From assembly GCF_900114455.1 (NCBI RefSeq), contig NZ_FOTC01000009.1:85469-149468 (forward strand): DNA of 64,000 nt, given 5' to 3'. Under the pieces are notes generated by a model. It was not told the DNA's origin. It saw only the letters and a list, made by a program, of their open reading frames with translations, and made no database searches. Source of the stretch: Halogranum rubrum (GTDB lineage: Archaea; Halobacteriota; Halobacteria; Halobacteriales; Haloferacaceae). The position numbers were made by a program, and so were the translations under genes. Below are positions 43,777 to 54,043 of the stretch, piece by piece. How positions within the stretch are numbered: the stretch's first letter is position 1; each line of letters begins with the position of its first letter.

Positions 43777-44502
43777 ATGCTGACCGCGCTCAGCCGACTC
43801 GGCCTCGAAGTGAAGTATCCCGACCGAGCACGCTCGTTCTACGAGGGTCGTCTCGGACTCGACCCCGTCTCGGTCTTCGAGACGGCCGTCACCTACGAAA
43901 TCGGTGACTCCTATCTGGTCCTCCGCCGACCTTCTGGCGTCCCCCGAGGCGGACTCCACACGCACTTCGCGTTCACTACTCCTGCCGGCGAGTACGACGA
44001 CTGGCTGACCGACCTCTCCGACCTCGACCCCGAAGAACACACGTTCGGGTCGTACCGGTCGCTGTACGTCGACGACCCCGACGACCACTGCGTCGAAATC
44101 GGCGGTATCGACGGCGATGGGGACGGAACCGGTCTCACCAGTATCTTCGAAGTCGTCCTCGAAGTCGAAGACATCGGACGAGCCGAAGAGTTCTACACGG
44201 CACTCGGGTTCGACGTCGTCGACCGGGGCGACGCACGCCACCGCGTCCGGCTGCGCGGCCCGTTCGACCTCGAACTGTGGGAGCCACAGTTGGGACTCGC
44301 GGACGCACGCGGGGGCGTGCACGTCGACTTGGCGCTCGTCGTCGACGACCCGGAGGAAGCGGTCGAAGCAGTCGACGAGTGGGCGACCGAGACGGCCGTC
44401 GTCGTCGACCCGAGAGACGACTCACAGAGTCTGCGTGTTCGCGACCCTGATTGCCACGACATCACGTTCGTCGACGCGGACGACTTTGACCCGCGGGGGT
44501 GA
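43777..44502 (+). CDS. VOC family protein (two glyoxalase-like modules)
   Basis: This 241-residue protein has two tandem vicinal-oxygen-chelate modules. The first begins LGLEVKYPDRARSFYEGRLGL and the second IFEVVLEVEDIGRAEEFYTALGF; metal-site His and Glu candidates are HTHFAF, DDHCVEIGG, HVDLALVV and CHDITFVD. Such proteins act as dioxygenases, glyoxalases or resistance proteins; substrate unknown. The ATG at 43777 is preceded by a T-rich box about 28 nt upstream. The cupin gene follows after 11 nt. Confidence 0.85.
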   Translation: MLTALSRLGLEVKYPDRARSFYEGRLGLDPVSVFETAVTYEIGDSYLVLRRPSGVPRGGLHTHFAFTTPAGEYDDWLTDLSDLDPEEHTFGSYRSLYVDDPDDHCVEIGGIDGDGDGTGLTSIFEVVLEVEDIGRAEEFYTALGFDVVDRGDARHRVRLRGPFDLELWEPQLGLADARGGVHVDLALVVDDPEEAVEAVDEWATETAVVVDPRDDSQSLRVRDPDCHDITFVDADDFDPRG

Positions 44503-44513
44503 CGGTTCACCAG

Positions 44514-44999
44514 ATGACCGACTATCGAAAGGTTGCTATCGACGACTTGCCCAACGCACCGAACCCGACCCGCGAGAAGAAAGAAGTCGACGAGGCGGTC
44601 GGTGCGACCGAGTTCGGCTTCAACGTCTTTCGGGCGGAGCCGGGCGAGCAACTGCCGTGGGGATATCACCGCCATCCAGAACACGAAGAACTGTTCTACG
44701 TCGTTACTGGCCAAATCGTCGTCGAGACGCCCGAACGAGACTATACTGTCGGTGCGGGCGAGGCCTTTTTCGTTCCGCCGGGCCACCTCAACCTCGCTCG
44801 CGCTGTCGGCGACGAGACGGCAGAAGTCGTCGCCGTCGGTGCCCCGAAAGGAGCCGACGGGGCGACCATCGAAGAGGAGTGTCCCGCCTGCGGCGAGGTG
44901 ACCGACCGGACGTCCGACGTCGCCACCGAGGGTGAAGAGACGGTGTACGTACTCTCGTGTGCGCAATGCGGTGCCGAGACGGGTCGGCTTCGCGCTTAG
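44514..44999 (+). CDS. Cupin protein with C-terminal zinc ribbon
   Basis: This 161-residue protein has a cupin core: motif 1 WGYHRHPEHEELFYVVTG (two His and Glu metal ligands) and motif 2 GAGEAFFVPPGHLNLARAVG. Residues from about 115 form a zinc ribbon (EECPACGE...SCAQCGAE, two CxxC). It sits 11 nt after the VOC gene, so both are probably one unit. The substrate is unknown. Its end overlaps the convergent DUF5779 gene by 4 nt. Confidence 0.86.
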   Translation: MTDYRKVAIDDLPNAPNPTREKKEVDEAVGATEFGFNVFRAEPGEQLPWGYHRHPEHEELFYVVTGQIVVETPERDYTVGAGEAFFVPPGHLNLARAVGDETAEVVAVGAPKGADGATIEEECPACGEVTDRTSDVATEGEETVYVLSCAQCGAETGRLRA

Positions 45000-45289
45000 C
45001 TTTCGAGTCGGTCGGTATCGATGTCGACGTTCTCGGGAGCGACGACGAGGAACTTCCGGAAGTGCATCAGTTCGCCACCCATATCCTTCACTTCGCGTGC
45101 GAAGCCAGCGGCGAGTGTGTTCAGGTCGCCCTCGATCGCGAGGACGAGGACGTTGCCTTTCTCCACGTTTCGAATCCACACGGTCGGTTCGGTGCTGCCG
45201 TCGAGGACGCCGAGGACGACGTCGCCTTGAATCTCGTCCTCGTCGAGTTGTCCCTCTGCGCCGCGAAGGTCGAGGTCGAAGTCGCTCAT
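44996..45289 (-). CDS. DUF5779 family protein
   Basis: This 97-residue protein has the strand-rich core VVLGVLDGSTEPTVWIRNVE and a following VLVLAIEGDLNTLAAGFARE, which is typical of haloarchaeal DUF5779. The start is the ATG at 45289; the frame to 45391 has no family support. Function unknown. Confidence 0.75.
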   Translation of the reverse strand: MSDFDLDLRGAEGQLDEDEIQGDVVLGVLDGSTEPTVWIRNVEKGNVLVLAIEGDLNTLAAGFAREVKDMGGELMHFRKFLVVAPENVDIDTDRLES

Positions 45290-45618
45290 ACCGTCTCCGT
45301 TGTATGGGGCTACGAAAAGCGTTCGGTCGCAGCCTCGTTCGTCGAGCGGGAGTCCACACTCGTCCAACCGACAGCGCGCGTGAGAGTCCATGGAGTTAAT
45401 TCAAGGAAAGCAGATTGAAACTATACTATTTCACGGTTCTTCTCGTGCGGTATCTCGTCAAAGTGGTATTATGCTATATAAGGACAACAAGAGACTTAAT
45501 AGTCGATTACGTCTTGCGATTCTCTGAACCGGGTGTGGTGTCAGGTATCATACGCACTGTGTCACGAACTGTCGGAGAGACACGTTTATATAGTAGACCC
45601 ACCGTGGCATCGAGTACA
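45290..45618. promoter_or_regulatory. Control region upstream of leuA
   Basis: This 329-nt region is AT-richer than the surrounding genes. A strong TATA box TTTATATAG at 45587-45595 places the start of transcription at about 45614-45619, so the ATG at 45619 is nearly leaderless. A second TATA-like CTATATAAGG lies at about 45474-45483. An in-frame Leu/Val/Ile-rich frame (from 45415) runs through the region but would need transcription from further upstream, so I do not call it. No operator motif is identified. Confidence 0.6.
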
Positions 45619-46843
45619 ATGTCCAACGACAACATGGACACGTCGGATACCAGTCCGGCGGGTCGAGTTCTTCCAGGGTACACTGGAACACACTTCTGAA
45701 ATAGAGGAAGTACGAATTTTCGATACGACGCTCCGCGACGGTGAGCAGTCGCCACGCACCTCCTTCAGCTACGAGGAGAAGCGCGACATCGCCGCCGTAC
45801 TGGACGAGATGGGCACCCACGTCATCGAGGCAGGGTTCCCCGTCAACTCCGATGCGGAGTTCCAAGCCGTCAGTGACATCGCCGCGTCGACTGACGTGAC
45901 CACCTGCGGACTGGCCCGTGTCGTCGACAAAGACGTCGAGGCCGCACTCGACTCGGGTGTGGACCTCGTCCACGTCTTCGTCTCCACGAGCGACGTCCAG
46001 CTGCAGGACTCGATGCACGCGAGCCGCGAAGAAGCGGTCGAACGCGCCGTCGCCTCCGTCGAACGCGTCAAGGAGGCCGGCGTCGAGGTGATGTTCTCAC
46101 CGATGGACGCCACGCGGACCGAACAGGCGTTCCTCGTCGACATCATCGAAGCCGTCGACGACGCCGGTGTCGACTGGATCAACATCCCCGACACGTGTGG
46201 CGTCTGCACGCCGACGCGGATGGCCCAGTTAGTGAAGACGGTTCGCGAGCACACGGACGCCCAGATAGACGTCCACGCCCACGACGACTTCGGCCTCGCC
46301 AGTGCCAACGCATTGGCCGGGTTCGAGGCCGGTGCGCACCAGGCACAGGTCTCGGTCAACGGTATCGGTGAACGCGCCGGTAACGCCGCCTACGAGGAAG
46401 TCGTGATGTCCGCAGAGTCGCTCTACGGCATCGATACGGGCATCGACACCACGCGCATCACCGAACTGGCTCGACTCGTCGAGTCCGCCTCGGACATCCC
46501 CATTCCCGCGAACAAACCGGTCGTCGGCCGCAACGCCTTCTCTCACGAGAGCGGCATCCACGCGGCCGGTGTACTGGAGAACACCGACACCTTCGAACCG
46601 GGCGTCATGACGCCAGAGATGGTCGGTGCGACGCGGGAGTTCGTGCTGGGCAAGCACACCGGGACCCACTCTGTTCGCAAACGGTTGGAGGACGCTGGTT
46701 TCGAACCCACCGACGACGAAGTTCGCGCGGTCACGCGCCGCGTGAAAGATTACGGTGCAGAGAAACAGCGCGTCACCATGACCGAACTCAAACGGTTCGC
46801 CCGCGAAGAGGGCGTTACCCAGACGGAGGAGGTCCGGGCGTAA
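45619..46843 (+). CDS. leuA: 2-isopropylmalate synthase family enzyme, apparent +1 frame break near the N-terminus
   Basis: The enzyme condenses acetyl-CoA with 2-oxoisovalerate (first leucine-specific step), or with pyruvate if it is citramalate synthase. The body has the LeuA motifs FDTTLRDGEQSP, HAHDDFG and NGIGERAGNAAYEEVV. It lacks the C-terminal allosteric LeuA-dimer domain, so leucine feedback may be absent. The ATG at 45619, 24-32 nt after the TATA box, starts a 26-codon frame (MSNDNMDTSDTSPAG...) that stops at 45699. The enzyme frame (VEFFQGTLEHTSEIEE...) lies one base ahead and has no ATG, GTG or TTG between 45620 and the DGEQ motif. Removing one G around 45658-45662 would join them. 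It may be a sequence error, a mutation or a programmed shift. Confidence 0.85.
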
Positions 46844-47155
46844 CATGTCCCGGCCGTCGTCCGCTTCACCCACTGACCAGCGGGTAGCGAACGCGCCGGG
46901 CGGTTCGCGCAACCCTTGCGCGCCGCGAAAAGATTATGCCCGTCCGAGCGAATCGACCGAGTACGATGACGCAGTCAGTCACGGCACGTGGGTCCGCATC
47001 CACCGCCAGCACTGCTGCCGTCCAGTCGCTCATTATTGTAGGGGCCGCCTAGCCCCTCACACCACTCGTTTTGACCCGGCGCTTGCATCGTCTCCAGAGC
47101 ACCAAGCCACGCACACAGTGAACCAATCACAAACCCATCCACACGGTGGTATCCA
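46844..47155 (+). promoter_or_regulatory. Promoter and leader region of ilvB
   Basis: This 312-nt gap contains a BRE-like CGAAA at 46926-46930 and an AT-rich GATTATG box at about 46932-46938. A 28-codon leader ORF starts 31 nt beyond the box centre, at 46966. From its stop (47052) to ilvB there are 103 nt, with a C-rich start, a CGTTTTGAC T-run near 47069 and CCACACGGTGG just before ilvB. The layout is that of an attenuation-type leader. Confidence 0.6.
46966..47052 (+). CDS. Leader peptide with Leu-Ile-Ile-Val codons upstream of ilvB
   Basis: This 28-residue ORF is Ser/Thr/Ala-rich and ends QSLIIVGAA. The Leu, Ile, Ile and Val codons are consecutive (CTC ATT ATT GTA), and ATT and GTA are uncommon choices in this genome. 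Position, brevity and amino-acid content match a branched-chain amino-acid leader such as IvbL of E. coli. The promoter placement gives a near-leaderless ATG. Archaea have no well-established ribosome-mediated attenuation of ilv operons that I know of, so this is a hypothesis from sequence. Confidence 0.6.
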   Translation: MTQSVTARGSASTASTAAVQSLIIVGAA

Positions 47156-48916
47156 ATGAGCGAACCCGAACCTGCTACACAGGCCGACTCAGACACAGAC
47201 GAAGCCGACGAATCGACCGAGACTACACCCGTCGCCAACGGTTCCCAGTCCGTCATCCGCGCACTCGAAAACGCGGGTGTCGAGACCGTCTTCGGCGTGC
47301 AAGGCGGGGCCATCATGCCCGTCTACGACGCACTCTACGACTCGTCGATTCATCACATCACGATGGCACACGAGCAGGGTGCGGCCCACGCCGCCGACGC
47401 GTACGGCGTCGTCAAAGGCACTCCTGGTGTCTGCTTTGCGACGTCGGGACCCGGCGCGACCAACCTCGTCACCGGTATCGCCGACGCCAACATGGACTCC
47501 GACGCGATGCTCGCGCTGACGGGACAGGTCCCCTCCGGGATGGTCGGCTCCGACGCCTTCCAGGAGACGGACACGACGGGCGTCACCATGCCCATCACGA
47601 AGCACAACTACTTCGCGGGCGACGCCGACACCGTCGGCGACACCGTTGGTGAGGCGTTCGCACTGGCCGGGACGGGCCGACCCGGACCGACGCTCGTCGA
47701 CCTCCCGAAGGACATCACGATGGGCGACACGTCCCGCGAACCCGGTCCGGCGAAGACGCCGGACACGCACGTCCACCACGTCGAAGCCGACACCGAAGAC
47801 GTCGAGGCGGCGGCCCGCGCCATCGAGCGCGCGGAGAAACCGCTCTTGCTCTTCGGCGGCGGCGTCATCAAAGCCGACGCGACGGACGTGGCGCGCGGGT
47901 TCGCCATCGACAACGGCATCCCCGTCGTCGAGACGATGCCCGCCATCGGGACGATGCCCGACGACCACGAACTCTGCTTGGAGTGGGCTGGCATGCACGG
48001 CACCGGCTACGCCAACATGGCCGTCACCCACACCGACCTCCTCATCGCTGTCGGCTGTCGGTTCGACGACCGACTGACCGGCGGCGTCGACAGCTTCGCC
48101 CCCGAGGCAGAGGTCGTTCACGTCGACATCGACCCCGCAGAGATATCGAAGAACGTCTACGCCGACTACCCGCTCGTCGGCGACGCGGGAACCGTCCTCG
48201 ACCAGTTGACCGAGGAGATGGACCGCGCGCCCGACGCACGCGAGTGGCGCGAGCAGTGTACGACGTGGAAGACGGAGTACCCGATGGACTACGCCGCCCC
48301 GGACGACGAACCGCTGAAACCGCAGTTCGTCGTCGAGGCGCTCGACGAGGCCACTTCGGACCGCGCCATCGTCACGACCGGCGTGGGGCAACACCAGATG
48401 TGGGCCGCCCAGTACTGGCGGTTCAAACATCCACGAACGTGGGTCTCCTCGCACGGATTGGGAACGATGGGCTACGGACTGCCCGCCGCCATCGGTGCCC
48501 GCCTCGCCGCTGACGACGACCAAGAGGTCGTCTGTATCGACGGCGACGGCTCGTTCCTGATGACGCTGCAGGAGCTCTCTGTCGCCGTTCGCGAGAATCT
48601 CGACATCACCGTCGCCGTCCTGAACAACGAGTACATCGGGATGGTCCGACAGTGGCAGGACGCCTTCTTCGAAGGTCGGCGGATGGCCGCCGGCTACGAC
48701 TGGTGTCCCGAGTTCGACAAACTGGCCGAGGCGTTCGGTGCACGCGGCTGGGCCGTCGAGGACTACGACGAAGTCGCCGACGCCATCGAGGAGGCACTCG
48801 CCTACGACGGTCCGTCGGTCATCGACTTCCACATCGATCCGGCGGCGAACGTCTACCCGATGGTTCCATCGGGCGGTGCAAACGGAAAGTTCGCCCTCTC
48901 GGAGGAGCAGCTATGA
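47156..48916 (+). CDS. ilvB: Acetolactate synthase large subunit
   Basis: This 586-residue ThDP enzyme makes 2-acetolactate and 2-aceto-2-hydroxybutyrate, the first common step for Val, Leu and Ile. It has the N-terminal ThDP glutamate in TMAHEQGAAHAADAY, the central FAD-binding domain, and the C-terminal ThDP motif GDGSFLMTLQEL...LNNEYIGMV (GDG-x~28-NN). The first about 25 residues are an acidic, low-complexity extension, usual in haloarchaea. The stop overlaps ilvN by 4 nt. Confidence 0.97.
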   Translation: MSEPEPATQADSDTDEADESTETTPVANGSQSVIRALENAGVETVFGVQGGAIMPVYDALYDSSIHHITMAHEQGAAHAADAYGVVKGTPGVCFATSGPGATNLVTGIADANMDSDAMLALTGQVPSGMVGSDAFQETDTTGVTMPITKHNYFAGDADTVGDTVGEAFALAGTGRPGPTLVDLPKDITMGDTSREPGPAKTPDTHVHHVEADTEDVEAAARAIERAEKPLLLFGGGVIKADATDVARGFAIDNGIPVVETMPAIGTMPDDHELCLEWAGMHGTGYANMAVTHTDLLIAVGCRFDDRLTGGVDSFAPEAEVVHVDIDPAEISKNVYADYPLVGDAGTVLDQLTEEMDRAPDAREWREQCTTWKTEYPMDYAAPDDEPLKPQFVVEALDEATSDRAIVTTGVGQHQMWAAQYWRFKHPRTWVSSHGLGTMGYGLPAAIGARLAADDDQEVVCIDGDGSFLMTLQELSVAVRENLDITVAVLNNEYIGMVRQWQDAFFEGRRMAAGYDWCPEFDKLAEAFGARGWAVEDYDEVADAIEEALAYDGPSVIDFHIDPAANVYPMVPSGGANGKFALSEEQL

Positions 48917-49581
48917 CACAGCAACAACAGCAGGGACTGCAGGGTCCGACCCCCGACGACCGACCACACCCCACGGGACGTCGAAACTCCCACGGTGAGC
49001 GTATCGACCCGGATACGGAGGCAGAACAACACCCGAGAACCGCGGTCATCTCCGCGCTCGTCGAGAACGAGCCAGGTGTCCTCTCGCGGGTGTCCGGCCT
49101 GTTCAGCCGCCGGCAGTTCAACATCGAGAGCCTGACAGTCGGCCCGACGACGGTCGACGGGCACGCACGCATCACGCTCGTGGTCGAGGAGACCGACGCC
49201 GGAATCGACCAAGCGAAGAAGCAACTGAAGAAGCTCACCCCCGCCATCGCGGTGGGCGAACTCGGGACCAACGCCGTCCGGGCCGAACTCGTCTTACTCA
49301 AGGTCCGAGGCGAGGAACCGGACAAGGTCCACGCCATCACGCAGATGTACGAGGGGCAGACCCTCGACGCCGGTCCGCGAACCATCACGGTTCAGATAAC
49401 CGGCGACCAGCGGAAGATAGACGACGCCATCGACGCGTTCCGGCAGTTCGGCATCATCGAAATCGCCCGAACCGGCCAGACCGCGCTCGCTCGCGGCGAC
49501 ACACCGACGACGCCTGGAGAGTCTCCCGGCGAGTCCGCAACAGCAACCGACGACAATCAGACACTCAACTACGATGACTGA
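48913..49581 (+). CDS. ilvN: Acetolactate synthase regulatory subunit
   Basis: This 222-residue subunit has an ACT domain ([33 protein letters not shown]) and the second ACT-like domain ending GQTALARG. It binds valine to control IlvB. The Gln-rich start (MTQQQQQ) and Ser/Thr/acidic ends are haloarchaeal extensions. It begins within the ilvB stop (ATGA). Its stop lies 8 nt inside ilvC. Confidence 0.95.
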   Translation: MTQQQQQGLQGPTPDDRPHPTGRRNSHGERIDPDTEAEQHPRTAVISALVENEPGVLSRVSGLFSRRQFNIESLTVGPTTVDGHARITLVVEETDAGIDQAKKQLKKLTPAIAVGELGTNAVRAELVLLKVRGEEPDKVHAITQMYEGQTLDAGPRTITVQITGDQRKIDDAIDAFRQFGIIEIARTGQTALARGDTPTTPGESPGESATATDDNQTLNYDD

Positions 49582-50620
49582 CGAATTCACCACCGAGATC
49601 TACTACGACGACGACGCAGACGCAGCGCACATCACGGACAAGACGGTAGCCGTCCTCGGCTACGGAAGCCAGGGCCACGCACACGCCCAGAACCTCCACG
49701 AGAGCGGTGTCGACGTCGTCGTCGGCCTCCGCGAGGACTCCTCTTCGCGGGAGCAGGCCGAAGAAGACGGCCTCCGCGTCGCCACACCCGACGACGCCGC
49801 CGCCGAAGCCGACATCGTGAGCGTTCTCGTCCCCGACACGGTTCAACCGGCCGTCTTCGAGGCTATCGAGGAGGAACTGGAACCCGGTAACACGCTCCAG
49901 TTCGCTCACGGGTTCAACATCCACTACAACCAGATCGAACCGCCGGAGGACGTCGACGTCACGATGATCGCCCCGAAGACGCCGGGGCACATCCTCCGTC
50001 GCAACTACGTCGAGAACTCGGGCACGCCCGCGCTGCTCGCCGTCTATCAGGATACGACCGGGAGCGCGAAGGAGGAAGCCCTCGCGTACGCGAAGGCACT
50101 CGGTTGTACCCGCGCTGGCGTCGTCGAGACGTCGTTCCGCGAGGAGACCGAAACCGACCTGTTCGGCGAGCAGGCCGTCCTCTGTGGCGGCATCGCCGAA
50201 CTCATCAAACAGGGCTACGAGACGCTCGTCGACGCCGGCTACAGCGAGGAGATGGCCTACTTCGAGTGTCTCAACGAGATGAAGCTCATCGTCGACCTGA
50301 TGTACGAGGGCGGCATCGGCGCGATGTACCACTCCGTCTCGGACACGGCCGAGTACGGTGGCATGACGCGCGGGCCGCGCATCGTCGACGAACACGCCCG
50401 CGAGAACATGGAAGAAGTGCTGAAGGAAGTACAGGACGGCACCTTCGCTCGCCAGTGGATCGTCGAGAACCAGGCGGGTCGCCCACAGTACAACCAACTC
50501 TACGAGGCCGAGAAGAACCACGAAATCGAGGAGGTCGGCGCACGCCTGCGCAGTCTGTTCGCGTGGGCCGACGAGGACGAAGAGAGCGAAGAAGACGAGA
50601 AAGCCGGAGTGAAAGCATGA
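49574..50620 (+). CDS. ilvC: Ketol-acid reductoisomerase
   Basis: This 348-residue class I enzyme isomerises and reduces acetolactate to 2,3-dihydroxyisovalerate. N-terminal cofactor site [21 protein letters not shown]; the loop [10 protein letters not shown] marks cofactor choice. Catalytic-domain motifs include [20 protein letters not shown] and [17 protein letters not shown]. The acidic C-terminus is lineage-typical. It overlaps ilvN by 8 nt and the following small gene by 4 nt. Confidence 0.97.
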   Translation: MTDEFTTEIYYDDDADAAHITDKTVAVLGYGSQGHAHAQNLHESGVDVVVGLREDSSSREQAEEDGLRVATPDDAAAEADIVSVLVPDTVQPAVFEAIEEELEPGNTLQFAHGFNIHYNQIEPPEDVDVTMIAPKTPGHILRRNYVENSGTPALLAVYQDTTGSAKEEALAYAKALGCTRAGVVETSFREETETDLFGEQAVLCGGIAELIKQGYETLVDAGYSEEMAYFECLNEMKLIVDLMYEGGIGAMYHSVSDTAEYGGMTRGPRIVDEHARENMEEVLKEVQDGTFARQWIVENQAGRPQYNQLYEAEKNHEIEEVGARLRSLFAWADEDEESEEDEKAGVKA

Positions 50621-50878
50621 CCGACCGAGACGAAAACCGACAGCCGATGAAAGACGTGAGCCACACCAACCCCTACACGGGCGAGACGTTCAGTACCGTG
50701 TACCAGCGTGGCCCCGCCGTCGCCGACGGCGGCGAGACGGAGACACGAGAGACAGACGACGAACCGGAAGCGATGAAAGACGTCGACCACACGCCGCCAC
50801 ACGGCGAGAGTGCGAACGAAGTGTGGGAGCGTGGGGGAGAAGACGCCCCAGACGACGCCGTAGCGGAGGACGAAGTAG

Positions 50879-50886
<8 letters not shown>
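50617..50886 (+). CDS. Small acidic protein with internal repeat between ilvC and leuC
   Basis: This 89-residue protein is overlapped by ilvC (4 nt) and leuC (8 nt), so it is translated with the pathway. It holds two copies of a motif: [22 protein letters not shown] at about residues 11-32 and [21 protein letters not shown] at about 53-73, given that MKDV-x-HT, a Gly/Glu turn and a V-x-x-RG end are shared. No known domain. It may be a small scaffold or regulator of the pathway enzymes; this is speculation. Confidence 0.85.
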
Positions 50887-52296
<1,410 letters not shown>

Positions 52297-52300
<4 letters not shown>

Positions 52301-52359
52301 GCTGTCGCAGCCAGCGAATGCGAGTACGCCAGAGCGAAACGCTGGAGGTAGTCGCATGA
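52297..52359 (+). CDS. 20-codon ORF bridging leuC and leuD
   Basis: The ATG of this ORF overlaps the leuC TGA (ATGA), and its own TGA overlaps the leuD ATG (ATGA). Each start has a Shine-Dalgarno-like sequence: GGAGGTGA before it and GGAGGTAG before leuD. The product would be basic (Arg-rich, ending LEVVA). The two flanking junctions both read GTCGCATGAGC, as if the junction had been duplicated. It probably allows ribosomes to pass from leuC to leuD. Whether the peptide itself matters is unknown. Confidence 0.55.
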
Positions 52360-52976
52360 GCGGAACCGACGATATCCCCACAGTCGACTACGTCTCTGGA
52401 ACCGGTGTCCCGATTCGCGGCAACGACATCGACACCGACCAGATAATTCCGGCGCGGTTCATGAAGGTCGTCACCTTCGACGGTCTGGGACAGTTCGCGT
52501 TCTTCGACCAGCGGTTCGACGACGACGACACGCAGAAGGACCACCCGATGAACGAGGAGCAGTTCAAAGACGCCTCGGTGATGGTCGTCAACAGCAACTT
52601 CGGTTGTGGCTCCTCGCGCGAACACGCCCCGCAGGCGCTGATGCGCTGGGGTATCGACGCACTCGTCGGCGAGTCGTTCGCCGAAATCTTCGCGGGCAAC
52701 TGCCTTGCACTCGGCATCCCGACCGTGACCGCAGACAGCGAGACGGTCACTGCACTACAGGAGTGGGTCGACGAGAACCCGGATGGAACAATCGACGTCG
52801 ACGTCGAAGCCGAGACGGTCACCTACGGCGATACGACCGTCGATGTCACCGTCGACGACGCGCAACGACGCGCCCTCGTCGACGGCGTCTGGGACACCAC
52901 CGCGCTGATGAAGTCGAACGCACAGGCCGTCCGCGAGAAAGCACAGTCGCTCCCCTACGTGACCCTCGATGAGTGA
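52356..52976 (+). CDS. leuD: 3-isopropylmalate dehydratase small subunit
   Basis: This 206-residue subunit carries the swivel domain: [15 protein letters not shown] at the N-terminus and the [22 protein letters not shown] motif (substrate recognition). It forms the heterodimer with LeuC. The start is the ATG at 52356, with GGAGG 7-8 nt upstream. It overlaps leuB by 8 nt. Confidence 0.96.
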   Translation: MSGTDDIPTVDYVSGTGVPIRGNDIDTDQIIPARFMKVVTFDGLGQFAFFDQRFDDDDTQKDHPMNEEQFKDASVMVVNSNFGCGSSREHAPQALMRWGIDALVGESFAEIFAGNCLALGIPTVTADSETVTALQEWVDENPDGTIDVDVEAETVTYGDTTVDVTVDDAQRRALVDGVWDTTALMKSNAQAVREKAQSLPYVTLDE

Positions 52977-53949
52977 GGAAACTGAAGAGATCGTCGTCAT
53001 CCCCGGCGACGGTATCGGACAGGAAGTCGTCCCGGCCGCACAGAAAGTGCTCGACGCTGTCGGCAACTTCGAGTACGTCGAGGCCGACGCGGGCGACGCG
53101 GTGAAAGCGGAGACGGGCGAGGCGCTCCCGCAGGAGACCTACGACCTCGTCGCCGAGGCGGACGCGACGCTGTTCGGCGCGGCGGGCGAGACGGCGGCCG
53201 ACGTCATCTTGCCACTCCGCACCGCGGTCGACTCGTTCGTCAACGTTCGGCCAGCGAAGGCCTACCCCGGCGTCGACGCACTCCGCCCGGAGACGGACCT
53301 CGTCTTCCTCCGGGAGAACACCGAAGGCGTCTACTCGGGGCACGAGGACCGCCTCTCGGACGACCTCTCGACGCTGACGCGCGTCGTCACCACCTCGGCC
53401 TCCGAGCGACTCGCCGAGTTCGCCTGTGACTACGTGGACAATACGTCGTTCCAAATCGCTCACAAGGCAAACGTCATGCGCGAGACGGACGGTCGGTTCC
53501 GCGACGCTGTCGTCTCGGTTGCCGAGGAGAACGGCGTCGAGACCGAAGAGGTGCTGATGGACGCGTTCGCGACGAAGGTCTGTCTGGACCCGACGCAGTT
53601 CGACGTCGTCGTCTGTCCGAACCTCGCGGGCGACGTCCTCTCGGACCTCGCGGCCGGACTCGTCGGCGGTCTCGGACTGCTTCCGTCGGCCAACCTCGGT
53701 CCCGAGCGAGGCCTGTTCGAACCGGTCCACGGGACCGCACCGGACATCGCTGGCGAAGGAATCGCCAACCCGTCGGCGACGATTCTGTCGGCGGCGATGC
53801 TGCTCGACTATCTCGGCTACGAAGACGAGGCAGCGGACGTTCGCACAGCAGTCGAGAGCGTCCTCGAAGACGGGCCGCGCACGGCGGACCTCGGCGGCGA
53901 CGCCTCCACCGAGGACGTGACCGAAGCGGTCGTCTCCCGATTGGAGTAA
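52969..53949 (+). CDS. leuB: 3-isopropylmalate dehydrogenase
   Basis: This 326-residue beta-decarboxylating dehydrogenase of the isocitrate/isopropylmalate family completes the leucine pathway. Visible motifs are [44 protein letters not shown] and [29 protein letters not shown]. The length suits archaeal LeuB. It is the last gene of the ilvB-leuB transcription unit. Homoisocitrate or tartrate-type relatives are excluded mainly by context. Confidence 0.96.
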   Translation: MSEETEEIVVIPGDGIGQEVVPAAQKVLDAVGNFEYVEADAGDAVKAETGEALPQETYDLVAEADATLFGAAGETAADVILPLRTAVDSFVNVRPAKAYPGVDALRPETDLVFLRENTEGVYSGHEDRLSDDLSTLTRVVTTSASERLAEFACDYVDNTSFQIAHKANVMRETDGRFRDAVVSVAEENGVETEEVLMDAFATKVCLDPTQFDVVVCPNLAGDVLSDLAAGLVGGLGLLPSANLGPERGLFEPVHGTAPDIAGEGIANPSATILSAAMLLDYLGYEDEAADVRTAVESVLEDGPRTADLGGDASTEDVTEAVVSRLE

Positions 53950-54043
53950 CCGCCGACCCACTACACCCGGTGCTCGTCGGGTGTGTCTCTCGTCGACACA
54001 CCTGACAGCGATATTTATTTTCACCCCTGCCGTACAGTCGGTG

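Noticed and set aside
45415..45618. A Leu/Val-rich frame that reads into the leuA short frame, which could look like a second leader peptide.
   Set aside because: The strong TATA box at 45587 places transcription after most of it, and no start signal was found upstream that fits.
45533..45618. A GTG at 45533 in frame with the main leuA body, as an alternative start.
   Set aside because: It lies upstream of the TATA box, and the intervening residues (rich in His, Arg, Cys, Trp) do not look like a LeuA N-terminus.
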